Source: JAVJSU01 sp040219275 | Lineage (GTDB): Bacteria; Chloroflexota; Anaerolineae; Aggregatilineales; Phototrophicaceae | Assembly: GCA_040219275.1 (NCBI GenBank) | Contig: JAVJSU010000042.1 | Coordinates: 1-64,000 of the forward strand | DNA: 64,000 bases | Direction: 5' to 3' | In this document: in pieces, positions 15,466-24,456 of the stretch | Layout of the letters: every line of letters starts with the position of its first letter | Numbering within the stretch: the first letter of the stretch is position 1 | Position numbers and translations under genes: made by a program | The notes under the pieces: model-generated | Seen by the model: only the letters and a program-made list of their open reading frames with translations | Databases searched by the model: none | Told to the model about the DNA's origin: nothing

Positions 15466-16422
15466 ATGGCGACGATTAAACGCAATCCCGGAACAGAATT
15501 AGATTTAGGGTGGGTGCTGGATAGCCGTGTGAATTTGAGCGCGACGGAACGCCGTACCAATAGCCTCACCAAACGGCGCTCGGTGAAAAAAGATTGGCAG
15601 GCGGCGTGGTTATTGCGTGCCATCACCTGCATTGACCTGACCACACTCGCAGGCGATGATACGCCCGGTAATGTGCGCCGACTGTGCGCCAAAGCCCGTA
15701 ATCCATTGCGTACCGATCTTGTAGAAGCACTCGGCATGGACGGTGTGAATTTGCAGGTTGGGGCGGTATGTGTGTATCACAATCGCATCCCGGACGCGCT
15801 GGAAGCCCTTGCCGGCTCGAACATTCCGGTTGCCGCCGTTTCTACCGGATTCCCCGCCGGACTCAGCCCTTATAAACAGCGTATCGAGGAGATCGAAGAA
15901 TCGGTCAAGGCGGGCGCGGGGGAAATCGACATTGTGATCTCCCGTGAGCACGTTTTGGGTGGCAATTGGCAGGCGCTCTATGATGAAGTCAAAGAGATGC
16001 GTGCCGCCTGTGGAGAGGCGCACCTCAAGACGATTCTGGCGACGGGCGAACTCGGCACCTTGCGGAACGTCAGCATGGCGAGCAAAGTGTGCATGATGGC
16101 GGGCGCGGATTTCATCAAAACGTCAACGGGCAAGGAATCGGTCAACGCAACCTTAGAAGTCAGCCTGATTATGGTGCGTGCCATCCGTGATTACCTGACA
16201 CGCACAGGCCATAAAGTTGGCTTTAAGCCTGCGGGGGGCATTCGCACGGCGAAAGACGCGCTGAATTGGCAAGTCCTGATGAAAGAAGAACTCGGCGACG
16301 AATGGCTCCACAACACGCTCTTCCGCTTCGGCGCGAGTAGCCTGCTGACCGACATCGAACGGCAACTCTCGCATCACGTCACCGGACGCTACGCCGCGAA
16401 ACATCACATGCCGATGGGGTAG
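15466..16422 (+). CDS. deoC: deoxyribose-phosphate aldolase
   Basis: The 318-residue class I aldolase interconverts 2-deoxyribose-5-phosphate with glyceraldehyde-3-phosphate and acetaldehyde in deoxynucleoside breakdown. The Schiff-base lysine is K218 in ADFIKTSTGK, the proton-relay lysine is K254 in GFKPAGGIRT, and the supporting aspartate is D155 in EIDIVISR. It carries an N-terminal extension of about 60 residues compared with short bacterial DeoC, as in the longer family. The ATG at 15466 is preferred to the TTG two codons upstream. It is a single gene with its own extended -10 element. Confidence 0.93.
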   Translation: MATIKRNPGTELDLGWVLDSRVNLSATERRTNSLTKRRSVKKDWQAAWLLRAITCIDLTTLAGDDTPGNVRRLCAKARNPLRTDLVEALGMDGVNLQVGAVCVYHNRIPDALEALAGSNIPVAAVSTGFPAGLSPYKQRIEEIEESVKAGAGEIDIVISREHVLGGNWQALYDEVKEMRAACGEAHLKTILATGELGTLRNVSMASKVCMMAGADFIKTSTGKESVNATLEVSLIMVRAIRDYLTRTGHKVGFKPAGGIRTAKDALNWQVLMKEELGDEWLHNTLFRFGASSLLTDIERQLSHHVTGRYAAKHHMPMG

Positions 16423-16553
16423 ATCACACGTAAATTCCACCTGACGCGAATGGGCGCATTGGTTTTGCGCCTATTCAAACGCGCCTATCCGGGTATGATG
16501 CTTACTGGCGATGCTAATAATTTTTTTTTGCATCCCTGTATCTTTTAAAATTT

Positions 16554-16578
16554 GGGCAACCTAACAGGTTGCCCCTAC
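16554..16578. repeat. GGGCAACC palindromic repeat
   Basis: GGGCAACCTAACAGGTTGCCC forms a hairpin of 7 paired bases and is followed by CTAC, matching (in reverse) the GTAGGG edge of the other copies. It lies after deoC and may end its transcript, although there is no T run. Confidence 0.55.
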
Positions 16579-16602
16579 ATACTAAAAACGTCGCTCACAG
16601 CT

Positions 16603-16664
16603 ATTCAATACTTCACTACTGATAACGGTCTACTGTTTACTGACAACTGTCTACTGAAAACTAA
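16603..16664. repeat. TTTACTGACAACTG repeat cluster
   Basis: Degenerate words CACTACTGATAACGG, TCTACTGTTTACTGACAAC and TGTCTACTGAAAACTAAC run directly up to the start of the GT-C gene at 16671. They belong to the family seen at 6363, 9090 and 33170. Confidence 0.55.
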
Positions 16665-16670
16665 CTCCCT

Positions 16671-18746
16671 ATGTTCGACATCTTCCGCGAGAATCCGCGC
16701 AAAACACTGCTTATCCTGCTCATTCCGGCGCTGATCGCTTGTGTGCATCTGGCGCTGGTGATGCGCTATACAATGGCGCAAAATGACGGCAACATTGGCG
16801 CATTGCTGGACGATACATGGATTCATGTGCGCTTCGCAGACCATATCGCACGGGGCGAGGGCTTGAGCTATAACGACGGCGTGCTGACGACTGGTGCGAC
16901 GAGTCCGCTGTGGGTATTGACGCTGGCGGGGGCGTTCGCTGTGCTCAATCCGCCGATCATGGAGCAGGTCAACGTTGCTATTATGTTGAGCGCCATCGGG
17001 CATGTCTTCGCGGTGCTGGCGATCACGGGTTTCGGCTGGTGGCTGACTCGCCGTGAGTGGGTGGGTTTGCTGGCGGGCATTTTGACCGCCTTGACGGGGC
17101 GCTTCATCTGGATGGGCTTATCCGGCATGGAGATCACCACCTTTACTTTGCTGTGCATCCTCGCGCTGTGGAGTCATACGTCAGATGTGCGCCAAAATCG
17201 CGCTTTTGGCTGGCGAACGGGCATCTTAACCGCACTCGCCACGCTTGCCCGCCCTGAAGGTTATTTGTTGGCGGTGCTCATCGGCGGTGATGCGTTCGTG
17301 CTGTCGCCGCTGATTTTGCGCCTGAAGCCCGCCGACTGGATAGCACGGGTGAGGGCGGGTTGGCGTGGCATTCTAGCGTATATCCTGCTGGCGGGATCGT
17401 ATCCGCTGGCGAGTATGCTGATTAGCGGCTATCCCTTGCCGAATACCTTCCGCGTGAAGTCCAAACTGGGCGAAGAATTCCCCGATTTACCGCGTGCCTT
17501 CTTCTGGCAAATGGATGGTGATTACAGCCTGATCGTCACCGTCATCATGACGCTCGGCTTTGTGTTTCTGTTGTGGCTGGCGTGGCGGTCATTGCAAGCA
17601 TGGCGTGTCTCACCATCACAAGAAAATGCACCGATGCCCTTAGTCGTGCCATTGTGGGCGGTGTTATTCGTGCTTGGCGTGCTGTTCCTCGGCGCGGATC
17701 GTTTCGTCGTCAATAATTCACGTTATGTCGCTCCGGCGATTCCGTTTCATGCGCTGTTCGCCGCCATCGCCGTGTGGGGAGTGGTTCAACTTCTTACTGC
17801 AAGAAGAGTCTTGATGTTAAGTCCCTCCTTGCGAAGCGGGGAGGGATTTAGGGAGGGGATAATTGGCGTTCTCAGCGCCATCCTCATGGGTGTCGTCCTC
17901 ATCACAGGGTTGCCACAGGGCGCACAGGTCGCCAACGATGTTTCCCAATTACGCAAAATGCACGTCGCCGCTGGATTCTGGTTCATTGATGCGACTGACC
18001 CCGACGATACTATCGCGCTGAATGATGTGGGCGCAATTGTCCATATTTCGGGGCGGCGTGTGCTGGATTTAGAGGGTCTGGTCAGCGAAGAAGTCATCGA
18101 CGCGACGGCGGACGCGAACGACTATACCTGCGCTCATGATTTGCAACTTATGCGCCTGATGCTCAAAGAACCACCTGCGCTGATCGGTGTTTTCCCGTGG
18201 TTTTATCCCTGCATGACCGCGTGGGAGGGGGCGTTACAACCGCTCAACGTGTTCACTATCACCGGACAAACCGTGATCGCTGGCGGGGAGTTGGTAGTCT
18301 ATGTTCCGGTCTGGGAAAATTGGGCGGTGCAGGCGATCATCCCCGATGAGGTGACGCGCCTTGATGCAAGCTACGAAGAAGGCATCACGCTCGGCGGATA
18401 CACGCTGGATGAAACCGACGCGGGACTCAATGTGTCGCTGTGGTGGCAGGTCAGCGCCACACCGACGCAGGATTACAATATTTCCGTGCATTTGATCGAC
18501 GAGAACGGCGATATTCTCGCGCAGGGTGACGGCGCTCCACAAAACGGGCAATTTTTCACGTCGTTATGGCGGGCGGGCGATATTATCCGCGATACGCACC
18601 TGATTCCCTTGGAGGCTGGTCTGCCCGCAGAGGCGACAGGTATTCGCATCGGCATTTATACGCTCGATGGTAGCCGTCCACCCCTGCGACGCACGGATGT
18701 TGATGGCGACTCCGCGCTTATTCCGATTGGAGCGAGTGCGGATTAA
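16671..18746 (+). CDS. GT-C type membrane glycosyltransferase-like protein
   Basis: The 691-residue protein has about ten transmembrane helices over residues 12-420 and an extracytoplasmic C-terminal part (about 430-691) with a beta-sandwich ending near GIRIGIYTLDGSRP. The first loop carries the acidic pair D47-D48 in LLDDTWIHVRFADHIARGEG, typical of family-39-like lipid-linked sugar transferases. The sugar and acceptor are unknown. Residues about 382-397 (SPSLRSGEGFREG) are encoded by an in-frame palindromic repeat inside a loop between helices. No close functional partner genes lie nearby. Confidence 0.75.
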   Translation: MFDIFRENPRKTLLILLIPALIACVHLALVMRYTMAQNDGNIGALLDDTWIHVRFADHIARGEGLSYNDGVLTTGATSPLWVLTLAGAFAVLNPPIMEQVNVAIMLSAIGHVFAVLAITGFGWWLTRREWVGLLAGILTALTGRFIWMGLSGMEITTFTLLCILALWSHTSDVRQNRAFGWRTGILTALATLARPEGYLLAVLIGGDAFVLSPLILRLKPADWIARVRAGWRGILAYILLAGSYPLASMLISGYPLPNTFRVKSKLGEEFPDLPRAFFWQMDGDYSLIVTVIMTLGFVFLLWLAWRSLQAWRVSPSQENAPMPLVVPLWAVLFVLGVLFLGADRFVVNNSRYVAPAIPFHALFAAIAVWGVVQLLTARRVLMLSPSLRSGEGFREGIIGVLSAILMGVVLITGLPQGAQVANDVSQLRKMHVAAGFWFIDATDPDDTIALNDVGAIVHISGRRVLDLEGLVSEEVIDATADANDYTCAHDLQLMRLMLKEPPALIGVFPWFYPCMTAWEGALQPLNVFTITGQTVIAGGELVVYVPVWENWAVQAIIPDEVTRLDASYEEGITLGGYTLDETDAGLNVSLWWQVSATPTQDYNISVHLIDENGDILAQGDGAPQNGQFFTSLWRAGDIIRDTHLIPLEAGLPAEATGIRIGIYTLDGSRPPLRRTDVDGDSALIPIGASAD
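17821..17860. repeat. palindromic repeat inserted in frame in the GT-C gene
   Basis: CCCTCCTTGCGAAGCGGGGA followed by GGGATTTAGGGAGGGG resembles common intergenic repeats (CCCTCC...GGAGGG stem). Here it lies within the coding frame and adds about 13 residues in a loop without breaking the frame. The following CDS keeps normal membrane-helix composition. Confidence 0.55.
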
Positions 18747-18753
18747 TCAGCAC

Positions 18754-19242
18754 CTATTCTAATAGCGGTTCAATCCGCATCACCAGTAAGGAGAGGACGA
18801 TCAGGAAAATAATGTTGCCGATTGCAAATGATGCCGACCCACCACACAGGTTGAGAATCGCTGAGAACAAATAGCCCACTGCCAGCCCGCCGTAACCCCA
18901 TCGCTTGAAGTTAAAGAGTGCCACAATAAAAATTAATTGCAGACAATTGAGCATAAATGTGAAGCCCAAAATAATTTGCGCTTCGGTCACTGATGCTTGA
19001 ATGATGTTTCGGTCTCCGCGTAGAGCGTGTAGTTCACCAAATCTATGAACAAGATACACCAAAAAGAGCGATGTGATGCCGAAAATGCCGAAGAGGAAGA
19101 GGGTTAGTAGTATGCTATGGTGGCGCTTACCGTCTAATACAGTTTGGCTGGTTTTCGGCAGATTATAGTCGTAGGCTTTGCCCTGATTTTGAGCATAATG
19201 CTTCGATTTATAGTTATTTTGAGGGTCGATAAATCCGCCCAT
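18754..19242 (-). CDS. tandem small membrane protein, copy 4
   Basis: The 162-residue protein starts MGGFIDPQNNYKSKHYAQNQ, matching the MGFYDPQ-type start of its neighbours; the longer frame to 19350 overlaps the previous gene and is rejected. GGAG precedes the ATG. There are three to four helices and the shared motif FKRWGYGGLAVGYLFSAILN with LCGGS. It is the most diverged and last of four paralogues on the minus strand. Function unknown. Confidence 0.68.
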   Translation of the reverse strand: MGGFIDPQNNYKSKHYAQNQGKAYDYNLPKTSQTVLDGKRHHSILLTLFLFGIFGITSLFLVYLVHRFGELHALRGDRNIIQASVTEAQIILGFTFMLNCLQLIFIVALFNFKRWGYGGLAVGYLFSAILNLCGGSASFAIGNIIFLIVLSLLVMRIEPLLE

Positions 19243-19256
19243 TTGCGACTCCGCGC

Positions 19257-19751
19257 TTATTCCAGTGAATACAGAATTGGATTGACCAGCGCATAGAGGA
19301 TTCCCATGCCAACCATACTGCCAATAGCGGTTGGAATGTTGCCGCCACACATATTAAGCACGATACCCAAGCCATAGCTAATCATCAGTCCATAAAATCC
19401 CCAGCTTTTGTAATTCCATAGCGCGACCACACAAGCCAATTGTGCACAACCGAGCGCAAAGCCCAACGCGAGCCAGCCTGTTGCCTGCGAAAGCGCGCTT
19501 TCATCCACATAATAGTTGTTGCGAATACTGCTTATTTCTGAATAAGTGGAGCAAATCGCAAACATCAGGAATAATGTTCCGCCGAAAATGAGCACCAAGA
19601 ATATGGATAAGCACCCGCCTCGCTCGGCTGGCTGGCTAAAGTCCTGCCGATCCGCTAAGGGGACGAAACCGCCTTTATAGTTATAATTTCGTTCCTGATT
19701 CTGTTTCATCTTCTTCGGGTCAAAGTTGTGTTGTGGATCGTAAAAGCCCAT
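19257..19751 (-). CDS. tandem small membrane protein, copy 3
   Basis: The 164-residue protein has an N-terminal charged, asparagine-rich segment (MGFYDPQHNFDPKKMKQNQ), then RGGCLSIFLVLIF helix, a helix after the loop near 85-105, and WNYKSWGFYGLMISYGLGIV followed by LNMCGG. It shares this layout with its three neighbours. The gap to copy 2 is 12 bases and to copy 4 is 14 bases, so the four are probably one operon. Function unknown. Confidence 0.7.
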   Translation of the reverse strand: MGFYDPQHNFDPKKMKQNQERNYNYKGGFVPLADRQDFSQPAERGGCLSIFLVLIFGGTLFLMFAICSTYSEISSIRNNYYVDESALSQATGWLALGFALGCAQLACVVALWNYKSWGFYGLMISYGLGIVLNMCGGNIPTAIGSMVGMGILYALVNPILYSLE

Positions 19752-19763
19752 GTGTATTTCCTT

Positions 19764-20216
19764 TTATTCAAGTATGTCCGAAATTGGATTGACGAGTGCA
19801 TACAAAATGCCCAGATTCACCACATTGCCGATCATCTGGATAAGATCGCCCGTGCACAGATTGAGTAGCGCCGTTAGTCCAGCGAAAAGGAGCAATCCCT
19901 GATAGCCCCAGCGTTTGTAGTTCCATAAGCCGGCGATACAGGCAAGTTTCACAAAGCCAAACCCGATGGCAATAAAGCCGATTAATTGCAACATCGATGT
20001 GTCGTTCTGGCGAAGAGTATTGGTCTCGACGGGATCGGTTATTAACGAGAAAGATAGGAAGATGCCGATAACGCCGATGATCCCTGTGACGACCAGATAA
20101 AAGGTCAAACAGCCGCCACGCTCATTCGGGAGTCCGGTCATTTCTGTGCGTTTGCGTTCATTGCTGAAACTATCTGAACGGCGATTCGGGTCTTTATTCG
20201 GGTCGTAAAATTCCAT
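19764..20216 (-). CDS. tandem small membrane protein, copy 2
   Basis: The 150-residue protein has the same layout: MEFYDPNKDPNRRSDS start, ERGGCLTFYLVVTGIIG helix, a central helix pair, WNYKRWGYQGLLLFAGLTAL, then LNLCTGD and a last helix ending LVNPISDILE. It is closest to copies 1 and 3. The conserved W-N-Y-K-R-W-G-Y-Q-G motif sits between helices 2 and 3, probably at the membrane surface. No enzymatic motif is visible. Confidence 0.7.
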   Translation of the reverse strand: MEFYDPNKDPNRRSDSFSNERKRTEMTGLPNERGGCLTFYLVVTGIIGVIGIFLSFSLITDPVETNTLRQNDTSMLQLIGFIAIGFGFVKLACIAGLWNYKRWGYQGLLLFAGLTALLNLCTGDLIQMIGNVVNLGILYALVNPISDILE

Positions 20217-20241
20217 CTGTAACTCCTAATCAGAAATCCAA

Positions 20242-20685
20242 TTAATCGAGCGCGTTATATCTCGGATTGACGAGAGCGATTAAAATGCCCATGCCGATGA
20301 GGTTCAGGGCAATCTGTGTATATTCACCGAAGAGAAAATTAATGACCGCAATGAGCATATAGCTGACGAGCAACCCCTGATAACCCCACCGTTTGTAATT
20401 CCATAAGCCAACGCCGAAAATCAATGGGAAGAATTGAAGTCCGCCAAGGCACAGCAAAAGAACCCTCGTTTGCCCGATATTCACATAAGGATCGTTCAGG
20501 TTGGAGACTTGTGAATATGCCACCAGAAACAAAAAAATGTTAATGAAACTGCCCACGATGATGACAAATAGCAGTAGCGTCAAACAGCCGCCGAGCTTGC
20601 GCTCCGGGGGTGATGCGTAATCTTCAATATTTGGGAATTTCGATTTCCCCGAATTGTTCGGGTTATTGAGACCTTCAAACCCCAT
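20242..20685 (-). CDS. tandem small membrane protein, copy 1
   Basis: The 147-residue protein is the first gene of the four-paralogue operon. It starts MGFEGLNNPNNSGKSKFPNI, continues GGCLTLLLFVIIVG, and contains WNYKRWGYQGLLVSYMLIAV and a final helix ending LVNPRYNALD. All copies keep the GGCL turn before helix 1 and the KRWG motif. The promoter should lie in 20686-20790, shared with the divergent RDD gene. Confidence 0.7.
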   Translation of the reverse strand: MGFEGLNNPNNSGKSKFPNIEDYASPPERKLGGCLTLLLFVIIVGSFINIFLFLVAYSQVSNLNDPYVNIGQTRVLLLCLGGLQFFPLIFGVGLWNYKRWGYQGLLVSYMLIAVINFLFGEYTQIALNLIGMGILIALVNPRYNALD

Positions 20686-20815
20686 GATTGCCCCCTAATG
20701 ATTGCTTATCTAAACATAGTGTACGGGACAAATGATGTCATAATGCCTTAAGTTACTGGATATTCCAGAAAATTCATAAATGATTGGGTTTTGTGAGAGT
20801 GACCACATCTGACCG

Positions 20816-20824
20816 TGCTATAAT
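20816..20824 (+). promoter_or_regulatory. extended -10 element of the RDD gene
   Basis: TGCTATAAT lies inside the longest open frame (which starts at 20784), so translation must begin further in. It is identical to the elements before deoC and the ATPase gene. Confidence 0.55.
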
Positions 20825-20867
20825 CAGGCATGGTATTGGCGGAGTAATGAGGCGTGGCGGAACAGCA

Positions 20868-21299
20868 ATGGAACACGAATTGGCGGAAATGTGGGAGCGG
20901 TTGCTTGCCGGAGTGATTGATCTAGCGATGGTCTATATTTTCAATTTCATCCTGTACGGCATCACAGGGCAGGCGGCATTTTCTGCGCTTGTGACGCTGG
21001 GCGTGTGGATCGCCTATTCATGGTACTACTGGACGCACAACGATGGGCAAACCCCCGGCAAGAGTCTGCTCAATTTACGCGTCGTCAAAACGGACGGCTC
21101 ACGCATCAACGGTACGGAGGCGATCATCCGGCAGGCGGGCTATGTGACCAGCGCCCTGCCGTTTTTGATGGGCTTCGTCTGGATTTTTTACGATGAGAAA
21201 CGTCAGGCGTGGCATGATAAGCTGGTCGGCACGGTGGTTATCCACACGCATCCGACGAGTCTCAAAAAGGGCAAGATCACAGAGCCATTCTCACTCTAG
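20868..21299 (+). CDS. RDD family membrane protein
   Basis: The 143-residue protein has the RDD pattern: WERLLAGVIDLAMVYIF with the arginine and aspartate of helix 1, GQTPGKSLLNLRVVKTDG in the loop, a QAGYVTSALPFLMGFVWIFYD helix, and RQAWHDKLVGTVVI at the end. Three helices are predicted. RDD proteins have a proposed role in transport or as membrane-protein partners. The ATG at 20868 has GGCGGA six bases upstream and lies after the -10 element; an ATG at 20847 is the alternative start. Confidence 0.82.
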   Translation: MEHELAEMWERLLAGVIDLAMVYIFNFILYGITGQAAFSALVTLGVWIAYSWYYWTHNDGQTPGKSLLNLRVVKTDGSRINGTEAIIRQAGYVTSALPFLMGFVWIFYDEKRQAWHDKLVGTVVIHTHPTSLKKGKITEPFSL

Positions 21300-21338
21300 C
21301 CCTTATCCCTCTGCTCATCGTGCGATTTGGTCTAATAC

Positions 21339-22307
21339 TTAATAGCGATGACCGATGACTTTGATCTGCGCCATCGCATCTGCAATTTCGCTCAGATCAT
21401 TGGCTGTCAAAGTGATGTCAACTGCGGCGTTATTTGCCTCAAGTCTGTTCAGCTTACGGCTTCCCGGAATGGGCACGATCCACGGTTTTTGTGCCAGCAA
21501 CCATGCCAGTGCAATCTGCGCGGGGGTGGCATCATGAATTGCGCCAATGCGCTCAAGCAGATCAACCACGGCGCGATTCGCTTTGATCGCTTCTTCTGTA
21601 AAGCGGGGATTGCCCTTGCGGATGTCGTTATCGGCAAAAACGGTGTTTTCGTCAACCTTTCCGGTCAGGAATCCACGCCCCAGCGGACTATACGGCACAA
21701 GCCCGATGCCAAGTTCTTCCAGCGTGGGCAGGATTTCATCTTCAAGCGGTGTCCACCAGATCGAATATTCACTTTGCAGGGCACTAACCGGTTGAACCGC
21801 ATGAGCACGGCGGATGGTGGGTGCGTCTGACTCAGACAGTCCAAAGTGCTTGACCTTGCCGGCTTGAATTAAATCCTTGACCGCTCCGGCTACGTCTTCA
21901 ATCGGCACATTCGGGTCAGGGCGATGTTGATAGAACAGATCAATCGCTTCCACCCGCAGGCGTTTGAGTGATGCTTCCGCGATGCGTTGGATTTGCTCAG
22001 GGCGGCTATCCAGCCCAACGCCGGGTAGCGGACCGTTGTCACCATCATGCTTGAAGCCGAACTTGGTTGCGATGATGACTTCATGCTTAAACGGCTCAAG
22101 TGCTTCGCCTACCAGTAGTTCGTTGGTGAATGGACCGTAGACTTCGGCAGTATCGAAGAAGGTGATGCCCATTTCAACCGACTTACGAATAAAGTCGACC
22201 ATTTCCTGATGGGTACCAACCGGCGCATCACCGAATGTCATCCGCATACAGCCGAGACCGAGTGCCGAGACTTCTAAGCCGCTGTTACCAAGTTTACGTT
22301 TTTGCAT
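21339..22307 (-). CDS. aldo/keto reductase
   Basis: The 322-residue NADPH-dependent TIM-barrel oxidoreductase has the catalytic tetrad D52, Y57 (FFDTAEVYGP), K82 (ATKFGF) and H128 (FYQHRPD). WLLAQKPWIVPIPGSRKLNR near the end is the cofactor-binding segment. It is closest to the AKR13/YakC-like group that reduces aldehydes and ketones. It is divergent from an AraC-type regulator at 22535, which probably controls it. No substrate can be assigned. Confidence 0.92.
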   Translation of the reverse strand: MQKRKLGNSGLEVSALGLGCMRMTFGDAPVGTHQEMVDFIRKSVEMGITFFDTAEVYGPFTNELLVGEALEPFKHEVIIATKFGFKHDGDNGPLPGVGLDSRPEQIQRIAEASLKRLRVEAIDLFYQHRPDPNVPIEDVAGAVKDLIQAGKVKHFGLSESDAPTIRRAHAVQPVSALQSEYSIWWTPLEDEILPTLEELGIGLVPYSPLGRGFLTGKVDENTVFADNDIRKGNPRFTEEAIKANRAVVDLLERIGAIHDATPAQIALAWLLAQKPWIVPIPGSRKLNRLEANNAAVDITLTANDLSEIADAMAQIKVIGHRY

Positions 22308-22534
22308 CGTGTTGATCGCCTGTTTAACCCTGCGTAGCTTACAATTGAGGTGATGATGACTGTTGGAAATTTCACCCCATGATGTTAAGTATAGGCAAAG
22401 CTAAAATGAAATGATTGTAGAATTCTCCACGATGATTGTATGATTCTCTAGGAAGTGAATATCTTTATTAAAATAATCTTGGATAATTGTATAATAGGGT
22501 TAATATTCAACTATATTTTAAGATAGAGGCTTTT

Positions 22535-23482
22535 ATGGTCGGCACCCATCAGCATCATGCAGAGCGCGCGGAACAGCGGATGCAAGTGAGCCGTGAAGAA
22601 CTGGTTGAGCGAATCAGCGTTGCGATGAGCGAAGATGGTATCAGCCAACCACTACCGGGGCTTCATCTGGCGCGGGTCTCCACACCAAGCGAAAAACTTC
22701 ATAGCGTGCTGGAGCCATCGCTATGCGTGATTGCACAGGGGAGCAAAGAAGTCTTTCTCGGCAACACCCACTATCAGTATGATCCTTTTAATTATCTGCT
22801 GGCGACGCTGGAATTACCCCGCGTAAGTCAGGTGTTGGAAGCCTCAAGAGAACGACCCTATCTTAGCGTTCGTCTGGAACTTGACCCCACCCTTGTAGGC
22901 TCGGTATTGGTCGAGGCAGGGCAGATCATCCCGCAAGAAAATGCGGATATGCGGGCGATTAATGTGAGCGCGCTGGATGCTGATTTGCTGGATGCGGTGG
23001 TACGCCTTGTCCGGTTGATTGATTCCCCCGCCGAGGCGCGAATACTGATGCCACTAATCAAACGTGAAATTGTCTATCGTCTGTTGATGGGCAATCAGGC
23101 GGGCAGACTCTGTCATCTTACAGCCCCCGGTGGATTTACGCCCAATATTTCCAGAGCAATTGAACGACTGCGAAAAGATTTTGACCAGCCCATTCGCATT
23201 GAGGAGCTTGCACAGGAGCTAGGGATGAGCGTCTCAAGTTTCCATTATCACTTTAAATCCGTCACGGCGATGAGTCCCCTCCAATTCCAGAAGCGTCTCC
23301 GTTTACAGGAAGCACGCAGGCTGATGCTCGGTGAAGAACTTGACGCAACCACCGCCGCCTATCGCGTGGGATACAACGATTCCGCGTATTTTAACCGTGA
23401 GTATAAAAGCATGTTTGGTGATCCACCCCGCCGTGATATGCAACGCCTACGCGAAAACAGGGTGGCGACATCTGCTGACTGA
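22535..23482 (+). CDS. AraC family regulator with AraC_N domain
   Basis: The 315-residue protein has an N-terminal cupin-like AraC_N (PF06719-type) region (about 30-190; SEKLHSVLEPSLCVIAQGSK) and a C-terminal double helix-turn-helix (about 215-305; IRIEELAQELGMSVSSFHYH and VGYNDSAYFNREYKSMFG). The start at 22535 (MVGTHQHH) has AGAGG upstream; the longer frame is unlikely. It is divergent from the aldo/keto reductase with a 227-base AT-rich gap, the usual layout of a regulator and its target. A TATAAT near 22490 lies upstream. Confidence 0.9.
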   Translation: MVGTHQHHAERAEQRMQVSREELVERISVAMSEDGISQPLPGLHLARVSTPSEKLHSVLEPSLCVIAQGSKEVFLGNTHYQYDPFNYLLATLELPRVSQVLEASRERPYLSVRLELDPTLVGSVLVEAGQIIPQENADMRAINVSALDADLLDAVVRLVRLIDSPAEARILMPLIKREIVYRLLMGNQAGRLCHLTAPGGFTPNISRAIERLRKDFDQPIRIEELAQELGMSVSSFHYHFKSVTAMSPLQFQKRLRLQEARRLMLGEELDATTAAYRVGYNDSAYFNREYKSMFGDPPRRDMQRLRENRVATSAD

Positions 23483-23509
23483 TCTGTAATCTTTCGCTGA
23501 CTTAACCCA

Positions 23510-24337
23510 TCACTCCGACAACTCATCCGCTAAACGTGCGAGTGCGCCCCATTCGGCAATCGTCAGCGTTTCCGCACGGCGTTGCGGGTCAATGCCTGCT
23601 TGCTCGATAAGTGCTCCGGATTCTTTCGCTTTGATGCCCAGCCCACCACCGAGCGAATTCCTGAGTTGTTTACGCTTCTGGCTGAATCCCGCCCGCACCA
23701 CACGGAAAAACGCCTTATCTGACGAGACTTCTACCGGTGGTTGATCGAACACATCAATTTTTAGCACGGCGCTGTCGATTTCCGGACGGGGCCAGAAGAC
23801 AGCGGGCTTCATCCGTGTGATGATCTCCGGCGAGCCAAAATATTGCACACTGACCGCCAACAGACTCATGTTATTCGGCGTGGCGGTGATGCGTTCTGCT
23901 AGTTCGTATTGAATGGTCATCACCACCCGTTGCGGACGCGGTGAATCTTCCAGAAAATGTTTGATGATGGCGCTTGTGATGTAATAGGGCACATTGGCGA
24001 CCAGCAAATAGGGCGACTCGCCGACCAATTCCGCGATGTTGGTCTTGAGCACATCCGCCCAGATGATGCTCACATTGTCGTACGGCGCGAGTTCATTTTC
24101 GAGCAAGGTCTGTAAGCGCATGTCGATCTCGATGCAATAGACGTGTTTCGCGTTCTGCGCCAGCACATGGGTCAGCGCGCCCGTGCCGGGACCGATCTCG
24201 ATGACAATATCATTTTTCGTGACTTCGCCTGTCTCGACGATTTTTTCCAGCATATTGGGATCATGCAAAAAGTTTTGACCGAGCGCCCGTTTCGGGTCGA
24301 TCTCGTATTCTTCTAAGAGGGCTTTCGGGTTGCTCAT
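23510..24337 (-). CDS. rsmA: 16S rRNA adenine dimethyltransferase (KsgA/RsmA)
   Basis: The 275-residue SAM-dependent enzyme dimethylates the two adjacent adenines near the 3' end of 16S rRNA. Motifs include KRALGQNFLHDPNML, IEIGPGTGAL (SAM-binding, about 47-55), YCIEID, and NVPYY at 115-119 in the place of the usual NLPYY. KAFFRVVRAGFSQKRKQLRN is the C-terminal family segment. Its neighbours are unrelated, and it is convergent with the AraC gene and divergent from an unknown gene. Confidence 0.95.
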   Translation of the reverse strand: MSNPKALLEEYEIDPKRALGQNFLHDPNMLEKIVETGEVTKNDIVIEIGPGTGALTHVLAQNAKHVYCIEIDMRLQTLLENELAPYDNVSIIWADVLKTNIAELVGESPYLLVANVPYYITSAIIKHFLEDSPRPQRVVMTIQYELAERITATPNNMSLLAVSVQYFGSPEIITRMKPAVFWPRPEIDSAVLKIDVFDQPPVEVSSDKAFFRVVRAGFSQKRKQLRNSLGGGLGIKAKESGALIEQAGIDPQRRAETLTIAEWGALARLADELSE

Positions 24338-24456
24338 GCGTCATCCCTTTCGATGCGTTAAAATGTGTCCTATTGTACATGATGAACTGCCTTGCGTGCG
24401 GTATCGAAAACGATCATCCGGAAAGTGATACACGGAATTTGGAGCAAAGCCATTCA

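Noticed and set aside
21348..21830. 160-residue plus-strand frame over the aldo/keto reductase
   Set aside because: The minus strand carries all catalytic residues of the reductase; the plus frame is a shadow.
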